Notes: generated by a model from the letters alone, not told the origin. A stretch of 64,000 nt of DNA from Actinomycetospora chibensis (GCF_028737215.1 NZ_JAQZAM010000004.1:186001-250000), one strand, 5' to 3'; shown: positions 33,323 through 42,298, numbered from the stretch's first letter. A program made the numbers and translations.

Positions 33323-35101
33323 CTACTCGCTGGTGGCGGCGGCGGGCGCCGACTCGTTCGCGGTCCCCTCGCCACCCGAGCCATTGCTCGAGCCACCACC
33401 GGAGCGGGAGCCGGAGCCCCGCCCGCCGCGACGGCGCCGGCGGCGCGGACGGTCCCCGTCCGACGCCTCCTCGGTGCGCTCGGAAGCGGCGTCGCTGTCG
33501 GTGCTGCTGTCACTGCCGCCGGCCGTGCCGCCGGCGGGGGCGTTCTCGGCGGGTGCCTCGCCCTCGGACCCCGCGACGACCTCGCCCGCACGGCGACGGG
33601 TGCGCGACCGCGAGCGGCGCCCGCCGCGCCCGGGGCCCTGCTCCTCGCTGCCCTCGGCGTCCTCGCCGGTGCCGCGGCTGGCGTCGCCGCCCTCACCGCC
33701 GCGGGGACGCCCGCGCGACCGGCCCGCGGAACGCTCGCGCCCACCGCGGCTCTCGCGCGTCTCGCGCTGGGGGCCGTCCTCGGCCTCCTCCTCGGCGGGG
33801 CGACGGCGACGGGCGACGCGCCCGGTCGCGCCCTCGGGGATGCCCATGTCGGCGTAGAGGTGCGGCGAGTTCGAGTACGTCTCCGGCGGCTCGGGCGCGC
33901 CGAGCGCCAGGTCGTCCGAGATGAGCTTCCACTTGGGGAGGTCGTCCCAGTCGACCAGCGTCACCGCGATGCCCGTGAGGCCGGCGCGACCGGTGCGGCC
34001 GATGCGGTGGATGTAGGTCTTGGCGTCGTCCGGGCACTGGTAGTTGATGACGTGCGTGACGCCCGTGACGTCGATGCCGCGGGCGGCGACGTCGGTGCAG
34101 ACCAGCACGTCGATGCGCCCGTCGCGGAACGCCTTGAGCGCGTGCTCGCGGGCGCCCTGACCCAGGTCGCCGTGGACGGCGCCGACGGCGAAGCCCCGCT
34201 CGGCGAGCTCCTCGGAGACCTTGCTCGCGGTGCGCTTGGTGCGCGTGAACACCATCGTCGGGCCGCGGTCGGTGGCCTGCAGCGTGCGGGCCAGCATCTC
34301 GACCTTGTCGAGCGCGTGGGCGCGGTAGACGTACTGCGCGGTCTTCTCGCCGATGGCCGACGAGTCGACCTGCTCGGCGCGGATGTGCGTCGGCTGTGTC
34401 AGGAACGTCCGCGACAGCGTGATGATCGGACCCGGCATGGTGGCCGAGAACAGCATCGTCTGGCGCTGGTCGGGCAGCATGCCGAGGATGCGCTCGACGT
34501 CGGGCAGGAAGCCCAGGTCGAGCATCTCGTCGGCCTCGTCGAGGACGAGCCCGCCGATCTTCGCCAGCACGAGGTGTCCCTGCTGGGCGAGGTCGAGCAG
34601 GCGGCCCGGGGTGCCGACCACCAGGTCGACGCCCCGCTGCAGCGCCGCGATCTGGCTCTCGTAGGGGCGCCCGCCGTAGATCGACAGGACGCGCGTGCCG
34701 AGGTCGGCGCCGGCGGCCTCGATGTCCTTGGCGACCTGGACGCACAGCTCGCGGGTGGGGACGACCACCAGGACGCGCGGCGTGCCGTCCTCGGTGGGGC
34801 GGCCGAAGCGCTGCAGCAGCGGGACGCCGAAGCCGAGGGTCTTGCCGGTGCCGGTGCGCGCCTGGCCGATGAGGTCGTCGCCGGCGAGCGCCAGCGGCAG
34901 CGTCAGCTCCTGGATGGCGAACGTGCGCACGATCCCGGCGCGGCCGAGGGCCGCGACGATCGCGGGGTCGACGCCGAGCTCGGCGAAGGTGGGGGAGTCC
35001 TCGGCGACGGGGGCGTCGGCCTTGAGCGGCTCGACGGCCGGCTCCTCGTCGGCGTCGGGGCCTTCGGACTCGGATCGGGTGTCGGTCGTGACGGTGGTCA
35101 G
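33323..35101 (-). CDS. rhlE: DEAD-box RNA helicase (RhlE/CsdA-like)
   Basis: A protein of about 592 residues. All helicase motifs are visible: ARTGTGKT near residue 65, PTREL, TPGRLLD, VLDEADEMLDLG near 170, SATMPG, VHGDLGQGARE, ARGIDVTGVTHVINY and HRIGRTGRAG. The C-terminal 180 residues are Arg/Gly/Ser/Glu-rich (RNA-binding tail). The start is odd: the best ribosome site GAGGAAGG ends 7 nt before CTG 35101, while the nearest standard in-frame start is GTG 35131, which lies upstream of that site. I chose CTG; a GTG start adds 10 residues. Such helicases remodel structured RNA, often in the cold. Confidence 0.88.
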   Translation of the reverse strand: MTTVTTDTRSESEGPDADEEPAVEPLKADAPVAEDSPTFAELGVDPAIVAALGRAGIVRTFAIQELTLPLALAGDDLIGQARTGTGKTLGFGVPLLQRFGRPTEDGTPRVLVVVPTRELCVQVAKDIEAAGADLGTRVLSIYGGRPYESQIAALQRGVDLVVGTPGRLLDLAQQGHLVLAKIGGLVLDEADEMLDLGFLPDVERILGMLPDQRQTMLFSATMPGPIITLSRTFLTQPTHIRAEQVDSSAIGEKTAQYVYRAHALDKVEMLARTLQATDRGPTMVFTRTKRTASKVSEELAERGFAVGAVHGDLGQGAREHALKAFRDGRIDVLVCTDVAARGIDVTGVTHVINYQCPDDAKTYIHRIGRTGRAGLTGIAVTLVDWDDLPKWKLISDDLALGAPEPPETYSNSPHLYADMGIPEGATGRVARRRRPAEEEAEDGPQRETRESRGGRERSAGRSRGRPRGGEGGDASRGTGEDAEGSEEQGPGRGGRRSRSRTRRRAGEVVAGSEGEAPAENAPAGGTAGGSDSSTDSDAASERTEEASDGDRPRRRRRRGGRGSGSRSGGGSSNGSGGEGTANESAPAAATSE

Positions 35102-35403
35102 GGGTCTGCCTTCCTCGCGGCTCGTGCGCACGAGGCGGGCCGGCTGGCTCGACCACGTCGGGGCGGCGACGGTGCACGGGGTGGTGCACGGTCCCGCTCC
35201 ATCGTCGGAGCGCGACCCCACGTCGCCGGACGCGGGAGAGCCGGCTGAGGCGCCCGCACGCTCGGGTGCGTTCCGCGGGACATGACGGCGACCGGGAGGT
35301 CGGCGACGGTGCGTGCCACCGCGGGACACACCCATGCTACCCGCCGCCCCGGGAGGCCCGCGTCACCGCCGGTCCCGGGCGCCGGGCCCTAGGGTGGAGC
35401 GCC
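35102..35403. other. divergent region between DEAD-box and ferritin-like genes
   Basis: About 300 bp. It holds the helicase ribosome site (35109-35116), a GTGCAC-GGGGTG-GTGCAC repeat near 35170-35190, and the TAGGGT promoter of the ferritin-like gene at its right end. Open frames through it are not convincing as genes. A long untranslated leader for the helicase is possible. Confidence 0.4.
35390..35395 (+). promoter_or_regulatory. -10 hexamer TAGGGT of ferritin-like gene
   Basis: TAGGGT, 8-nt spacer, GTG 35404. Confidence 0.45.
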
Positions 35404-36162
35404 GTGACCGAGCCCGAGCGCGGCCGCCCTGCCACCACCGCCACGGGGGCTGCCGACGACACCCCCGGCAGCGCCCCCGACAGCAGGCCCGACAGTGCCC
35501 CCGAGAGCGCCCCCGCCGCCCCACCCGTCGACCTGCTCGGAGCCGTCGCGTACGGCGCGCTGACCGCCTTCACCCGCCTCGCGGCCGACGCCGCGCTCGC
35601 CCCCGACCTCACCGGGCGCGCCGAGATGGCGGCCCTCGCAGCCGCGGAGATGGCGCACGTCGAGCGCGTGCGCGCCCACCTGACCGACCGGGGCGTGGAC
35701 CTCGTCGCGGCGATGGCGCCGTTCGCGGCCGTCCTCGACGCCTTCGCCGCCCGGACCGCCCCGCGGAACTGGGGCGAGGCGCTCGTCGGCGCCTACGTGG
35801 GCCGCACGCTGGCCGTCGACCTCGTCGCCGCGACCGGCGCGGTTCCCGACGACGGGCACGGGGGCGACGAGGCCGCCGAGCTCCTGCGGGGCCCGGACGC
35901 CGGCCGCGAGGCCGCGGGCGAGAGCGGGTTCGACGCGTTCGCGGAGCGCGCCGTCGTCGACCTCCTCGCCGACGAGCAGACCCGCGGTCACCTGGCCCTC
36001 TGGGGTCGCCGACTGCTGGGGGAGACCCTCGCCGCGGCCGCCGAGGTGCTCGACGCGCACCCGGAGGCGGCGACGGCGCTGCTCGGCGGGACGTCGCGCC
36101 AGGTCGTGTTCAAGGCGCTGAAGTCGCGCCACTCGAAGCGGCTGCACGCGCTCGGGCTGTAG
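35404..36162 (+). CDS. ferritin-like fold protein
   Basis: A 252-residue all-helical protein of the actinobacterial ferritin-like family (Rv3210c-like). The first 40 residues are Ala/Pro/Ser/Asp-rich; helices follow with MAALAAAEMAHVERVRAHL near residue 75 (E-x-x-H pair) and VDLLADEQTRGHLALWGRRLLGE near 185 (another acidic/His site), a possible di-iron layout. The C-terminal KALKSRHSKRLHALGL is conserved. The true activity is unknown. The GTG start is leaderless. It sits between DEAD-box and DUF3107 genes, as in mycobacteria. Confidence 0.75.
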   Translation: MTEPERGRPATTATGAADDTPGSAPDSRPDSAPESAPAAPPVDLLGAVAYGALTAFTRLAADAALAPDLTGRAEMAALAAAEMAHVERVRAHLTDRGVDLVAAMAPFAAVLDAFAARTAPRNWGEALVGAYVGRTLAVDLVAATGAVPDDGHGGDEAAELLRGPDAGREAAGESGFDAFAERAVVDLLADEQTRGHLALWGRRLLGETLAAAAEVLDAHPEAATALLGGTSRQVVFKALKSRHSKRLHALGL

Positions 36163-36232
36163 GACCCGACCCCCGGCCCGCGGGTGGACTAGCCTCGCGC
36201 GGGCACCAATGACGTCCGAGGTGGAGGAACGC

Positions 36233-36463
36233 GTGGAGGTCAAGATCGGCGTGGCGGAGAGCCCGCGCGAGCTGGTGGTCGCGAGCGACCAGACGCCCGA
36301 CGAGGTGCAGGGGCTCGTCGACGCGGCGCTCGCCTCGAACGGCGGCACCCTCGTGCTCTCCGACGACAAGGGCCGCCGGTACGTCATCCCCGCGGCCCGG
36401 ATCGCCTACGTGGAGATCGCGCCGTCGGAGGGCCGTCGCGTGGGCTTCGGTGTAGGGAGCTAG
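36233..36463 (+). CDS. DUF3107 protein
   Basis: A 76-residue protein VEVKIGVAESPRELVVASDQ, later DKGRRYVIPAARIAYVEI, the highly conserved DUF3107 family (Rv3208A/TB9.4-like). Function is unknown. GTG 36233 is chosen since GGAGG lies 6 nt upstream; TAGCCT at 36190-36195 would give a leader of about 30 nt. It is convergent with the TetR gene, the same pairing as in mycobacteria. Confidence 0.87.
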   Translation: MEVKIGVAESPRELVVASDQTPDEVQGLVDAALASNGGTLVLSDDKGRRYVIPAARIAYVEIAPSEGRRVGFGVGS

Positions 36464-36475
36464 TCAGGGGTCGTC

Positions 36476-36513
36476 GGGGGGGCCGGGGCCCGCGCCCCGC
36501 CCCCCCCCCCCCC
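36476..36513. terminator. G7/C14 hairpin with homopolymer tract
   Basis: A run of seven G (36476-36482), then CCGGGGCCCGCGCCCCG, then fourteen C (36500-36513). The two sides can pair into a very GC-rich stem between convergent DUF3107 and TetR genes. The C14 tract is the longest homopolymer I saw in the window. Confidence 0.55.
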
Positions 36514-36531
36514 GACCACCCCTCCCGGCCG

Positions 36532-37176
36532 CTATCCCTCCTGACGGGGGAAGCCGCCGATGCCGCGCCAGGCCAGCTGGGACATCAGAGTGATCGCGTC
36601 CTCGCGGGGTGGCTGCAGGCCCGCGTCGAGCCAGTAGCGGGCGGCGGTGGTGGACAGGCCCACCAGCCCGACGGCGAGCAGGCGGGCGCGTTCGGGCTCG
36701 AGGCCCGCGTCGTTGGTGACGGCCTCGGTGACCGCGTCGATGCAGTCCGACGTCGCGCGGTCGACGAGCCCGGCGATCTCGGGCGTCGCCCGGGTGTCGG
36801 TCTCGAACACCAGGCGCATCGCGCCGTCGCGCGACGAGACGACGTCGAAGTAGGCCTGGATCGTGGCCTGGACGCGCGCCTTGTTGTCGGTGGTCGAGCG
36901 GATCGCGGCGCGCACCGTGCGCACCATGTCGTCCGCGGCGCCCTGCACGAGGGCGCGGTAGAGGTCGAGCTTGCCGGGGAAGTGCTGGTAGAGCACCGGC
37001 TTGCTGACCCCGGCGCGCTCGGCGATCTCGTCCATCGCCGCGGCGTGGTAGCCGTGGGCGCCGAACACCTCGCGCGCGGCGTCGAGCAGCTGGGCACGGC
37101 GCGCGGATCGCGTCATGCGCGGACGGCCCGCGGCGGACCCGGGACTCGCCCCCGGAAGGCTCGCGCGCCCGTTCAT
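36532..37176 (-). CDS. TetR family regulator
   Basis: A 214-residue protein with the TetR HTH at residues 22-68: RRAQLLDAAREVFGAHGYHAAAMDEIAERAGVSKPVLYQHFPGKLDLYRAL. The ligand domain follows. It corresponds to the Rv3208-like TetR that stands next to DUF3107. ATG 37176 begins the MNGRASLPG segment. It is divergent from an alpha/beta hydrolase (190 bp gap), which may be its target; this is inference. Confidence 0.87.
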   Translation of the reverse strand: MNGRASLPGASPGSAAGRPRMTRSARRAQLLDAAREVFGAHGYHAAAMDEIAERAGVSKPVLYQHFPGKLDLYRALVQGAADDMVRTVRAAIRSTTDNKARVQATIQAYFDVVSSRDGAMRLVFETDTRATPEIAGLVDRATSDCIDAVTEAVTNDAGLEPERARLLAVGLVGLSTTAARYWLDAGLQPPREDAITLMSQLAWRGIGGFPRQEG

Positions 37177-37366
37177 CCCAGTCCCCCACTCGACCGCGTC
37201 GGCGGCGCGGGTGTGTCGGCCGCCCCGGACGCACGACCCTACCCATCGGGTGACGATCGTGTGGCGTTGCGCCACGCGGTCGACGCACCAGCACCTCGAC
37301 CAGGAGCGGCTGCGGTCGCCCGCCGTTCACCGGTGGGTCACCGTGACGTCGCCGCAGGGACACCGC

Positions 37367-38476
37367 ATGATGGTGTGCGTGATCGTCCGCCGCCCCGCGC
37401 CGTCCACCGGACCGGTCCCTCTCGCCGACCCCGCGGCGCTCGCGTCGATCGGCACCCCGGCGGCGCCGACGCCGTACTGGCCGGGGCGCGAGGTCGAGGC
37501 CGGCGGCGTGACGCTGCACGTCCGCGAGACGCCGGGCCCCGGGACGGGCGAGACCGCGGTCTTCGTCCACGGCCTCGGGGGTTCGTCGAACAACTGGACC
37601 GAGCTCGCCGCCGCCCTCTCGGGACGCTGCCACGGATACGCCGTCGACCTGCCCGGGTTCGGGCGCACGCGCCCGCCGTCGACGGGCGACTACCGGCCCG
37701 CGGCGCACGCGGACACGGTCGTCGCCTACCTCGAGGACCTCCGCCGACAGGGGGCCGGGCCCGTGCACCTGCTCGGCAACTCGCTTGGCGGCGCCGTGTC
37801 GTTGCTGGTCGCCGCCGCGCGACCCGACCTGGTGCGCACGCTGACCCTCGTCAGCCCGGCGATGCCCGACCTGCGCCCGCTGCCCTCACGCCTCGGCGGG
37901 CGCCGCGCGGCCCTGGCGCTGCTGCCCCTGCTCGGGGGACGCGCCCGGGCCGAGCAGGCGGCACGCACGCCCCGCGACCGGCTCGCGCACACCATGGCGC
38001 TCTGCCACGCCGACCCGGCCGCGGTCGGCCCGCACGCCTTCGCCATGGCCGCCGCGGAGGCGGAGGAGCGCGCGGAGCTCGCGTGGGCGCCCGAGGCGCT
38101 GCACCGCTCGTTCCTCGGGCTGGTGGGCACCTGGTTCGCGCCGCGGTCGCGCTCGCTGTGGGCCGCCGCCGCGCAGGTCACGGCGCCGACGCTGGTGGTG
38201 TGGGGCGAGCTCGACCGTCTCGTCGGCGTGGGACGTGCCGCCCGCACCGCCGCGACGCTGCCGGCCGGGCGGCTGCTGCGGCTGTCCGGTGTGGGTCACG
38301 TCGCCCAGATCGAGCGCCCCGAGATCGTCGCGAGGGCCGTGCTCGGGCTCCTCGACGGCGCGTCGGACGGGTCGTGGCCGGCGGCGGGACCGCCCGCGAC
38401 CCGGACAGATGACGATCTCGTCCGCCCGGGCGTCGGGCGGTCGCGCCCCACCCCGTGTGGGACAGTTCCCGTGTGA
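37367..38476 (+). CDS. alpha/beta hydrolase
   Basis: A 369-residue hydrolase. FVHGLGGSSNNWTELAAAL gives the oxyanion region near residue 65, VHLLGNSLGGAVSLLVAA the nucleophile elbow (Ser) near 138, LVVWGELDRLVG the acid near 280 and LSGVGHVAQIERPE the His near 308. The C-terminal 35 residues are disordered. ATG 37367 is the likely start. The end overlaps the DUF3152 gene as GTGA, so the two are coupled. Confidence 0.82.
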   Translation: MMVCVIVRRPAPSTGPVPLADPAALASIGTPAAPTPYWPGREVEAGGVTLHVRETPGPGTGETAVFVHGLGGSSNNWTELAAALSGRCHGYAVDLPGFGRTRPPSTGDYRPAAHADTVVAYLEDLRRQGAGPVHLLGNSLGGAVSLLVAAARPDLVRTLTLVSPAMPDLRPLPSRLGGRRAALALLPLLGGRARAEQAARTPRDRLAHTMALCHADPAAVGPHAFAMAAAEAEERAELAWAPEALHRSFLGLVGTWFAPRSRSLWAAAAQVTAPTLVVWGELDRLVGVGRAARTAATLPAGRLLRLSGVGHVAQIERPEIVARAVLGLLDGASDGSWPAAGPPATRTDDDLVRPGVGRSRPTPCGTVPV

Positions 38477-39513
38477 CCCGGCCGGCGCGGCGCCCTGCCG
38501 GCGGGGAGGACGCGTCCGCCGACTCCTCGCCCGACCTCCCGTACTCGGATGACGGTCGCGTCGCGCGAGGTCGTGCGGAGGGCCCCACGGCCACCGCCGT
38601 CCGCGAGCGCGCGGGGTCCGGGAGCCGCTCCGGGCGCGCTCCGGCGCGTGGACGCGCCCGCTCCGGCCCGGCCTCATCGGTGCTGCGCTCCTGGCGGACG
38701 TGGGTGGTCCCGGCGCTCGTGGTGCTCACCGTGCTGGCCGTCGTCGAGGCCGTGTCCCCCGACGGCGACGCCGGGTCGGCGTCGCCGCTGCTCGCGCCCC
38801 CGACGGCCGCGCCGGTGGTGGGCGAGGCCCCGCCCGGCGCCGGCCAGAACGTCGACATCCCCACCGCCGAGCTGCCCGCGGGCGGCGCGTTCCCGGTGAC
38901 GGGCTCCGGCACGTGGCACGTCGTCCCGGGCACCACGCCGCAGGCCGGCACGGGGCGCGTCTACACGTACACCGTCGAGGTCGAGGACGGCGCCGTCCTC
39001 CCCGAGGGCGACCAGGCCTTCGCGACGGCCGTCGACGCGACGCTCACCGACCCGCGGAGCTGGGTCGGCTCGGGCCAGATCGCCGTGCGGCGCATCGACA
39101 CCGGCGACCCCGACTTCCGCGTCAGCCTGTCGGCGCAGATGACCGCGCGTGGCCAGTGCGGCTACGCGATCCGGTACGAGGCGTCGTGCTGGAAGTCCGA
39201 CATCGGGCGCGTGCTCATCAACGGCGCGCGCTGGGTGCGCGGCGCCGGCGCGTTCGACGGGCAGCTCGGCCTCTACCGCCAGTACGCGATCAACCACGAG
39301 GTCGGGCACGTCTTCAACAACCCGCACGTGCCCTGCCCCGCGAACGGCGTCCTGGCGCCGGTGATGATGCAGCAGAGCTTCGGCACGGCGAACGACTACC
39401 TCGCGCAGCTCACCGAGGAGAACCCGCAGGGCACGCAGATCCCGCGCGACGGGAAGACCTGCCAGCCCAACGCGTGGCCGTACCCGCAGGGCGCCGTCGC
39501 CCCCGCGGGCTGA
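38473..39513 (+). CDS. DUF3152 membrane-anchored putative metalloprotease
   Basis: A 346-residue protein with a basic N-terminus, a membrane helix (WVVPALVVLTVLAVVEAV, about residues 76-93) and an extracellular domain. It carries a zinc-protease motif NHEVGHVFNNPH (HExxH) near residue 276 and several Cys (GQCGYAIRYEASCWK, HVPCPANG, KTCQPN). DUF3152 is common near moeZ in actinobacteria (Rv3207c-like); activity is not proven. The GTG start overlaps the upstream stop. Confidence 0.82.
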   Translation: MTRPARRPAGGEDASADSSPDLPYSDDGRVARGRAEGPTATAVRERAGSGSRSGRAPARGRARSGPASSVLRSWRTWVVPALVVLTVLAVVEAVSPDGDAGSASPLLAPPTAAPVVGEAPPGAGQNVDIPTAELPAGGAFPVTGSGTWHVVPGTTPQAGTGRVYTYTVEVEDGAVLPEGDQAFATAVDATLTDPRSWVGSGQIAVRRIDTGDPDFRVSLSAQMTARGQCGYAIRYEASCWKSDIGRVLINGARWVRGAGAFDGQLGLYRQYAINHEVGHVFNNPHVPCPANGVLAPVMMQQSFGTANDYLAQLTEENPQGTQIPRDGKTCQPNAWPYPQGAVAPAG

Positions 39514-39610
39514 ACTCGGCGGAGCCGGCGGTCAGGAACAATCCCGGGGGCCGCGACGGTTGTGCGTCGTGAGGACCTGAGCATCGAACCGACAGGAGTT
39601 GAGGGCCGTC

Positions 39611-40786
39611 ATGGCATCCCTGCCGCCCCTGGTGGAGCCGGCCGCGGAGCTGACCAAGGACGAGGTCGCCCGGTACAGCCGCCACCTGATCATCCCCGAC
39701 GTCGGCGTCGAGGGTCAGAAGCGCCTGAAGAACGCCAAGGTGCTCGTCGTCGGTGCGGGCGGCCTGGGCAGCCCGGCGCTGCTCTACCTGGCCGCCGCCG
39801 GCGTGGGCACCCTCGGTGTCGTCGACTTCGACGTCGTCGACGAGTCGAACCTGCAGCGCCAGGTGATCCACGGGCAGTCCGACATCGGCAAGCCGAAGGC
39901 GCAGTCGGCCCAGGAGTCGGTCGCCGAGATCAACCCGCTCGTCACGGTGAACCTCCACGAGGTCCCGCTGGACTCGTCGAACGCGCTGGACATCTTCCGC
40001 GACTACGACCTGATCCTCGACGGCACGGACAACTTCGCCACGCGCTACCTCGTCAACGACGCGGCCGTGCTGCTCGGCAAGCCGTACGTCTGGGGCTCGA
40101 TCTTCCGCTTCGAGGGCCAGGTCTCGGTCTTCTGGGAGGACGCCCCGAACGGCCAGGGCCTGAACTACCGGCACCTCTACCCCGAGCCCCCGCCGCCGGG
40201 CATGGTCCCGTCGTGCGCCGAGGGTGGCGTGCTCGGTGTGCTCTGCGCGTCGATCGGTTCGATCATGGTCACCGAGGCGATCAAGCTGATCACCGGCATC
40301 GGTGACACCCTGCTCGGCCGTCTCAAGATTTACGACGCGCTCGACATGGAGTACCGCGAGGTGAAGATCCGTCGCGACCCGAACGCCGCGGAGATCACCG
40401 AGCTGATCGACTACGAGGCCTTCTGCGGCACCGTCTCCGACGAGGCCCAGACGGCGGCGGTCGGCAACACGATCACCGCGCCCGAGCTCAAGGAGAAGAT
40501 GGACGCGGGCGACAAGTTCGAGCTCATCGACGTCCGTGAGCCGCACGAGTGGGAGATCGTGAAGATCCCCGGCGCCAAGCTGATCCCGAAGGACAAGATC
40601 CTCTCGGGCGAGGCGTTCGCCGAGATCCCCCAGGACCGTCAGACGATCCTGTACTGCAAGTCGGGCGTCCGCTCCGCCGAGGCCCTCTCGGCGTTGCACA
40701 AGGCCGGCTTCTCCAACGCCGTTCACGTCGGCGGCGGCGTCACGGGCTGGGCCCAGCAGGTCGACACCACGCTGCCGACCTACTGA
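39611..40786 (+). CDS. moeZ: adenylyltransferase/sulfurtransferase MoeZ
   Basis: A 391-residue two-domain enzyme that adenylates the C-terminus of small sulfur carriers (MoaD, CysO, ThiS-like) and passes sulfur from its rhodanese domain. The ThiF/MoeB part has VVGAGGLGSPALLYLAAAGVG near residue 38 and LDGTDNFATRYLVND near 137; the rhodanese part has DVREPHEWEI near 305 and the loop LYCKSGVRSAEAL with the active Cys near 348. As in other actinobacterial MoeZ, the zinc CxxC of MoeB is replaced (NYRHLYPEP). ATG 39611 follows CAGGAG. The stop overlaps dctA by 7 bp. Confidence 0.93.
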   Translation: MASLPPLVEPAAELTKDEVARYSRHLIIPDVGVEGQKRLKNAKVLVVGAGGLGSPALLYLAAAGVGTLGVVDFDVVDESNLQRQVIHGQSDIGKPKAQSAQESVAEINPLVTVNLHEVPLDSSNALDIFRDYDLILDGTDNFATRYLVNDAAVLLGKPYVWGSIFRFEGQVSVFWEDAPNGQGLNYRHLYPEPPPPGMVPSCAEGGVLGVLCASIGSIMVTEAIKLITGIGDTLLGRLKIYDALDMEYREVKIRRDPNAAEITELIDYEAFCGTVSDEAQTAAVGNTITAPELKEKMDAGDKFELIDVREPHEWEIVKIPGAKLIPKDKILSGEAFAEIPQDRQTILYCKSGVRSAEALSALHKAGFSNAVHVGGGVTGWAQQVDTTLPTY

Positions 40787-42249
40787 CGCGAGGCCCCCGG
40801 GAACGGAACGAACGCGCCGACCGGGGTGCGGTCGCGGTCGCCGGCCTCGTCGTCGGCGTCCTCGAACCCTTCGACCTCCTGCTCGATGGCGTCGCGCACG
40901 AGGTCGGGGTTGTCGAGCGCGGCCTGGAAGCGCTCGTCGTCGCGGTCACCGTTCCACCCCGAGATGACCATGACGGCGACGGTGTTGCCGATGACGTTGG
41001 TCAGCGCGCGGCCCTCGCTCATGATGCGGTCGATGCCGGCGATGATCGCGATGCCGATCGCGATCGACTCGACGGTGTAGAACTCCCCGCCGAAGGCCTG
41101 CAGGGACGCGGCGAGGGTGACGAGCCCGGCGCCCGAGACGCCGGCGGCGCCCTTGGACGTCAGCAGCATCAGCGCGACGAGGCCGATCTGGACGCCCCAG
41201 GGCAGGTCCTGCCCGCCCGCCTGGGCGATGAACAGCGCCGCCATCGTCAGGTAGATGCACGTGCCGTCGAGGTTGAACGAGTACCCGGTGGGCAGCACCA
41301 TGCTGACCGTCGAGCGCGACGCCCCGGCCGACTCGAGCTTGGCCAGCAGACGCGGCAGCACCGTCTCCGACGAGGACGTCCCGACGATGATGAGGATCTC
41401 GTCCTTGATCATCCGGATCAGCTTGAAGATGTTGAACCCGGAGTACGCGGAGACCCCGCCGAGCACGACGACCACGAAGAGCAGACACGTGCCCCAGAAG
41501 GTGACCATCAGGGCGGCCAGGTTGCCGAGGCTCTCGCCGCCGAGGGCGCCGACGGTGTAGGCGATCCCGCCGAACGCCGCGAGGGGCGCGAGGAACATGA
41601 TCAGGCGGATCATGCCGAAGATGACCTTGGCGAACAGGTCGATGCCGCCGACCACGCGCTTGCGCAGCGCCGGCGCGAGCATCGACGTCGCCGCGGCCAC
41701 GAGGATCGCCAGCACCAGCACGCGCAGGATCTCGTTCTCGACGAACGGCCCCACGAAACTGTCGGGCAGCAGCGTGTTGGTGATGAACCCGATCGCGCCG
41801 CCCTCGTCGCCGCCCTCGGCGATGTCGGCCTGCGCCTCGGCGAGCGTCGAGGGGTCGGGCGGGATCGGCGGGAAGCCGGCGCCGGGCTTCACGATGTTGA
41901 CCACGAGGAGCCCCAGCCCCAGCGCGACCAGCGTCATGAGCAGGAAGTACGCGAGCGCCCGCGCCGCGATACCGCCCGCGGCGGCGAGGCTGCCGATCGA
42001 GGCGATGCCGACGATCACGGTGCAGAAGATGACCGGCGCCGTGATCATCTTGATCAGCTGGATGAAGATGTCGGGCAGGAACTTCAGCTCCGAGGCGAAG
42101 TCGGGTGCGACGAGGCCGACCACGACACCGGCCGTGATTCCCACGACCACCCAGAACCACAGCTGGGTCCAGACCCCGCGCCGTCGAGAGCCTCCGGAGC
42201 TCTCTCCGGAGCCCGGCGCGGGCCCCGCGTCCGCTGCCTGCGTCGACAT
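40780..42249 (-). CDS. dctA: C4-dicarboxylate/cation symporter (DctA/GltP family)
   Basis: A 489-residue polytopic transporter of the DAACS family. Signature segments: TAPVIFCTVIVGIASIGSLA near residue 68, TSSSETVLPRLLAKL near 290 (serine-rich hairpin), MVLPTGYSFNLDGTCIYL near 320 and the late helix AVMVISGWNG near 440. It takes up C4-dicarboxylates with H+ or Na+. An extended acidic C-terminus is present. It is divergent from an OmpR-type regulator, and a 17-bp palindrome lies between them. The CitA-like kinase nearby is likely its sensor. Confidence 0.9.
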   Translation of the reverse strand: MSTQAADAGPAPGSGESSGGSRRRGVWTQLWFWVVVGITAGVVVGLVAPDFASELKFLPDIFIQLIKMITAPVIFCTVIVGIASIGSLAAAGGIAARALAYFLLMTLVALGLGLLVVNIVKPGAGFPPIPPDPSTLAEAQADIAEGGDEGGAIGFITNTLLPDSFVGPFVENEILRVLVLAILVAAATSMLAPALRKRVVGGIDLFAKVIFGMIRLIMFLAPLAAFGGIAYTVGALGGESLGNLAALMVTFWGTCLLFVVVVLGGVSAYSGFNIFKLIRMIKDEILIIVGTSSSETVLPRLLAKLESAGASRSTVSMVLPTGYSFNLDGTCIYLTMAALFIAQAGGQDLPWGVQIGLVALMLLTSKGAAGVSGAGLVTLAASLQAFGGEFYTVESIAIGIAIIAGIDRIMSEGRALTNVIGNTVAVMVISGWNGDRDDERFQAALDNPDLVRDAIEQEVEGFEDADDEAGDRDRTPVGAFVPFPGASRQ

Positions 42250-42281
42250 CGTCGTCTCCTCTGCGCTGGGGTGGCGTGCGT

Positions 42282-42298
42282 CTCACCTGGCAGGTGAG
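42282..42298. promoter_or_regulatory. palindrome between dctA and response regulator
   Basis: CTCACCTGGCAGGTGAG: perfect 7-bp arms with a GGC centre, in the 122-bp divergent promoter region. It is a good operator candidate for the neighbouring response regulator. Confidence 0.5.

Noticed and set aside
38455-39513. GTG 38455 as start of the DUF3152 gene
   Set aside because: GTG 38473 forms the GTGA overlap with the preceding stop and is the more natural coupled start.
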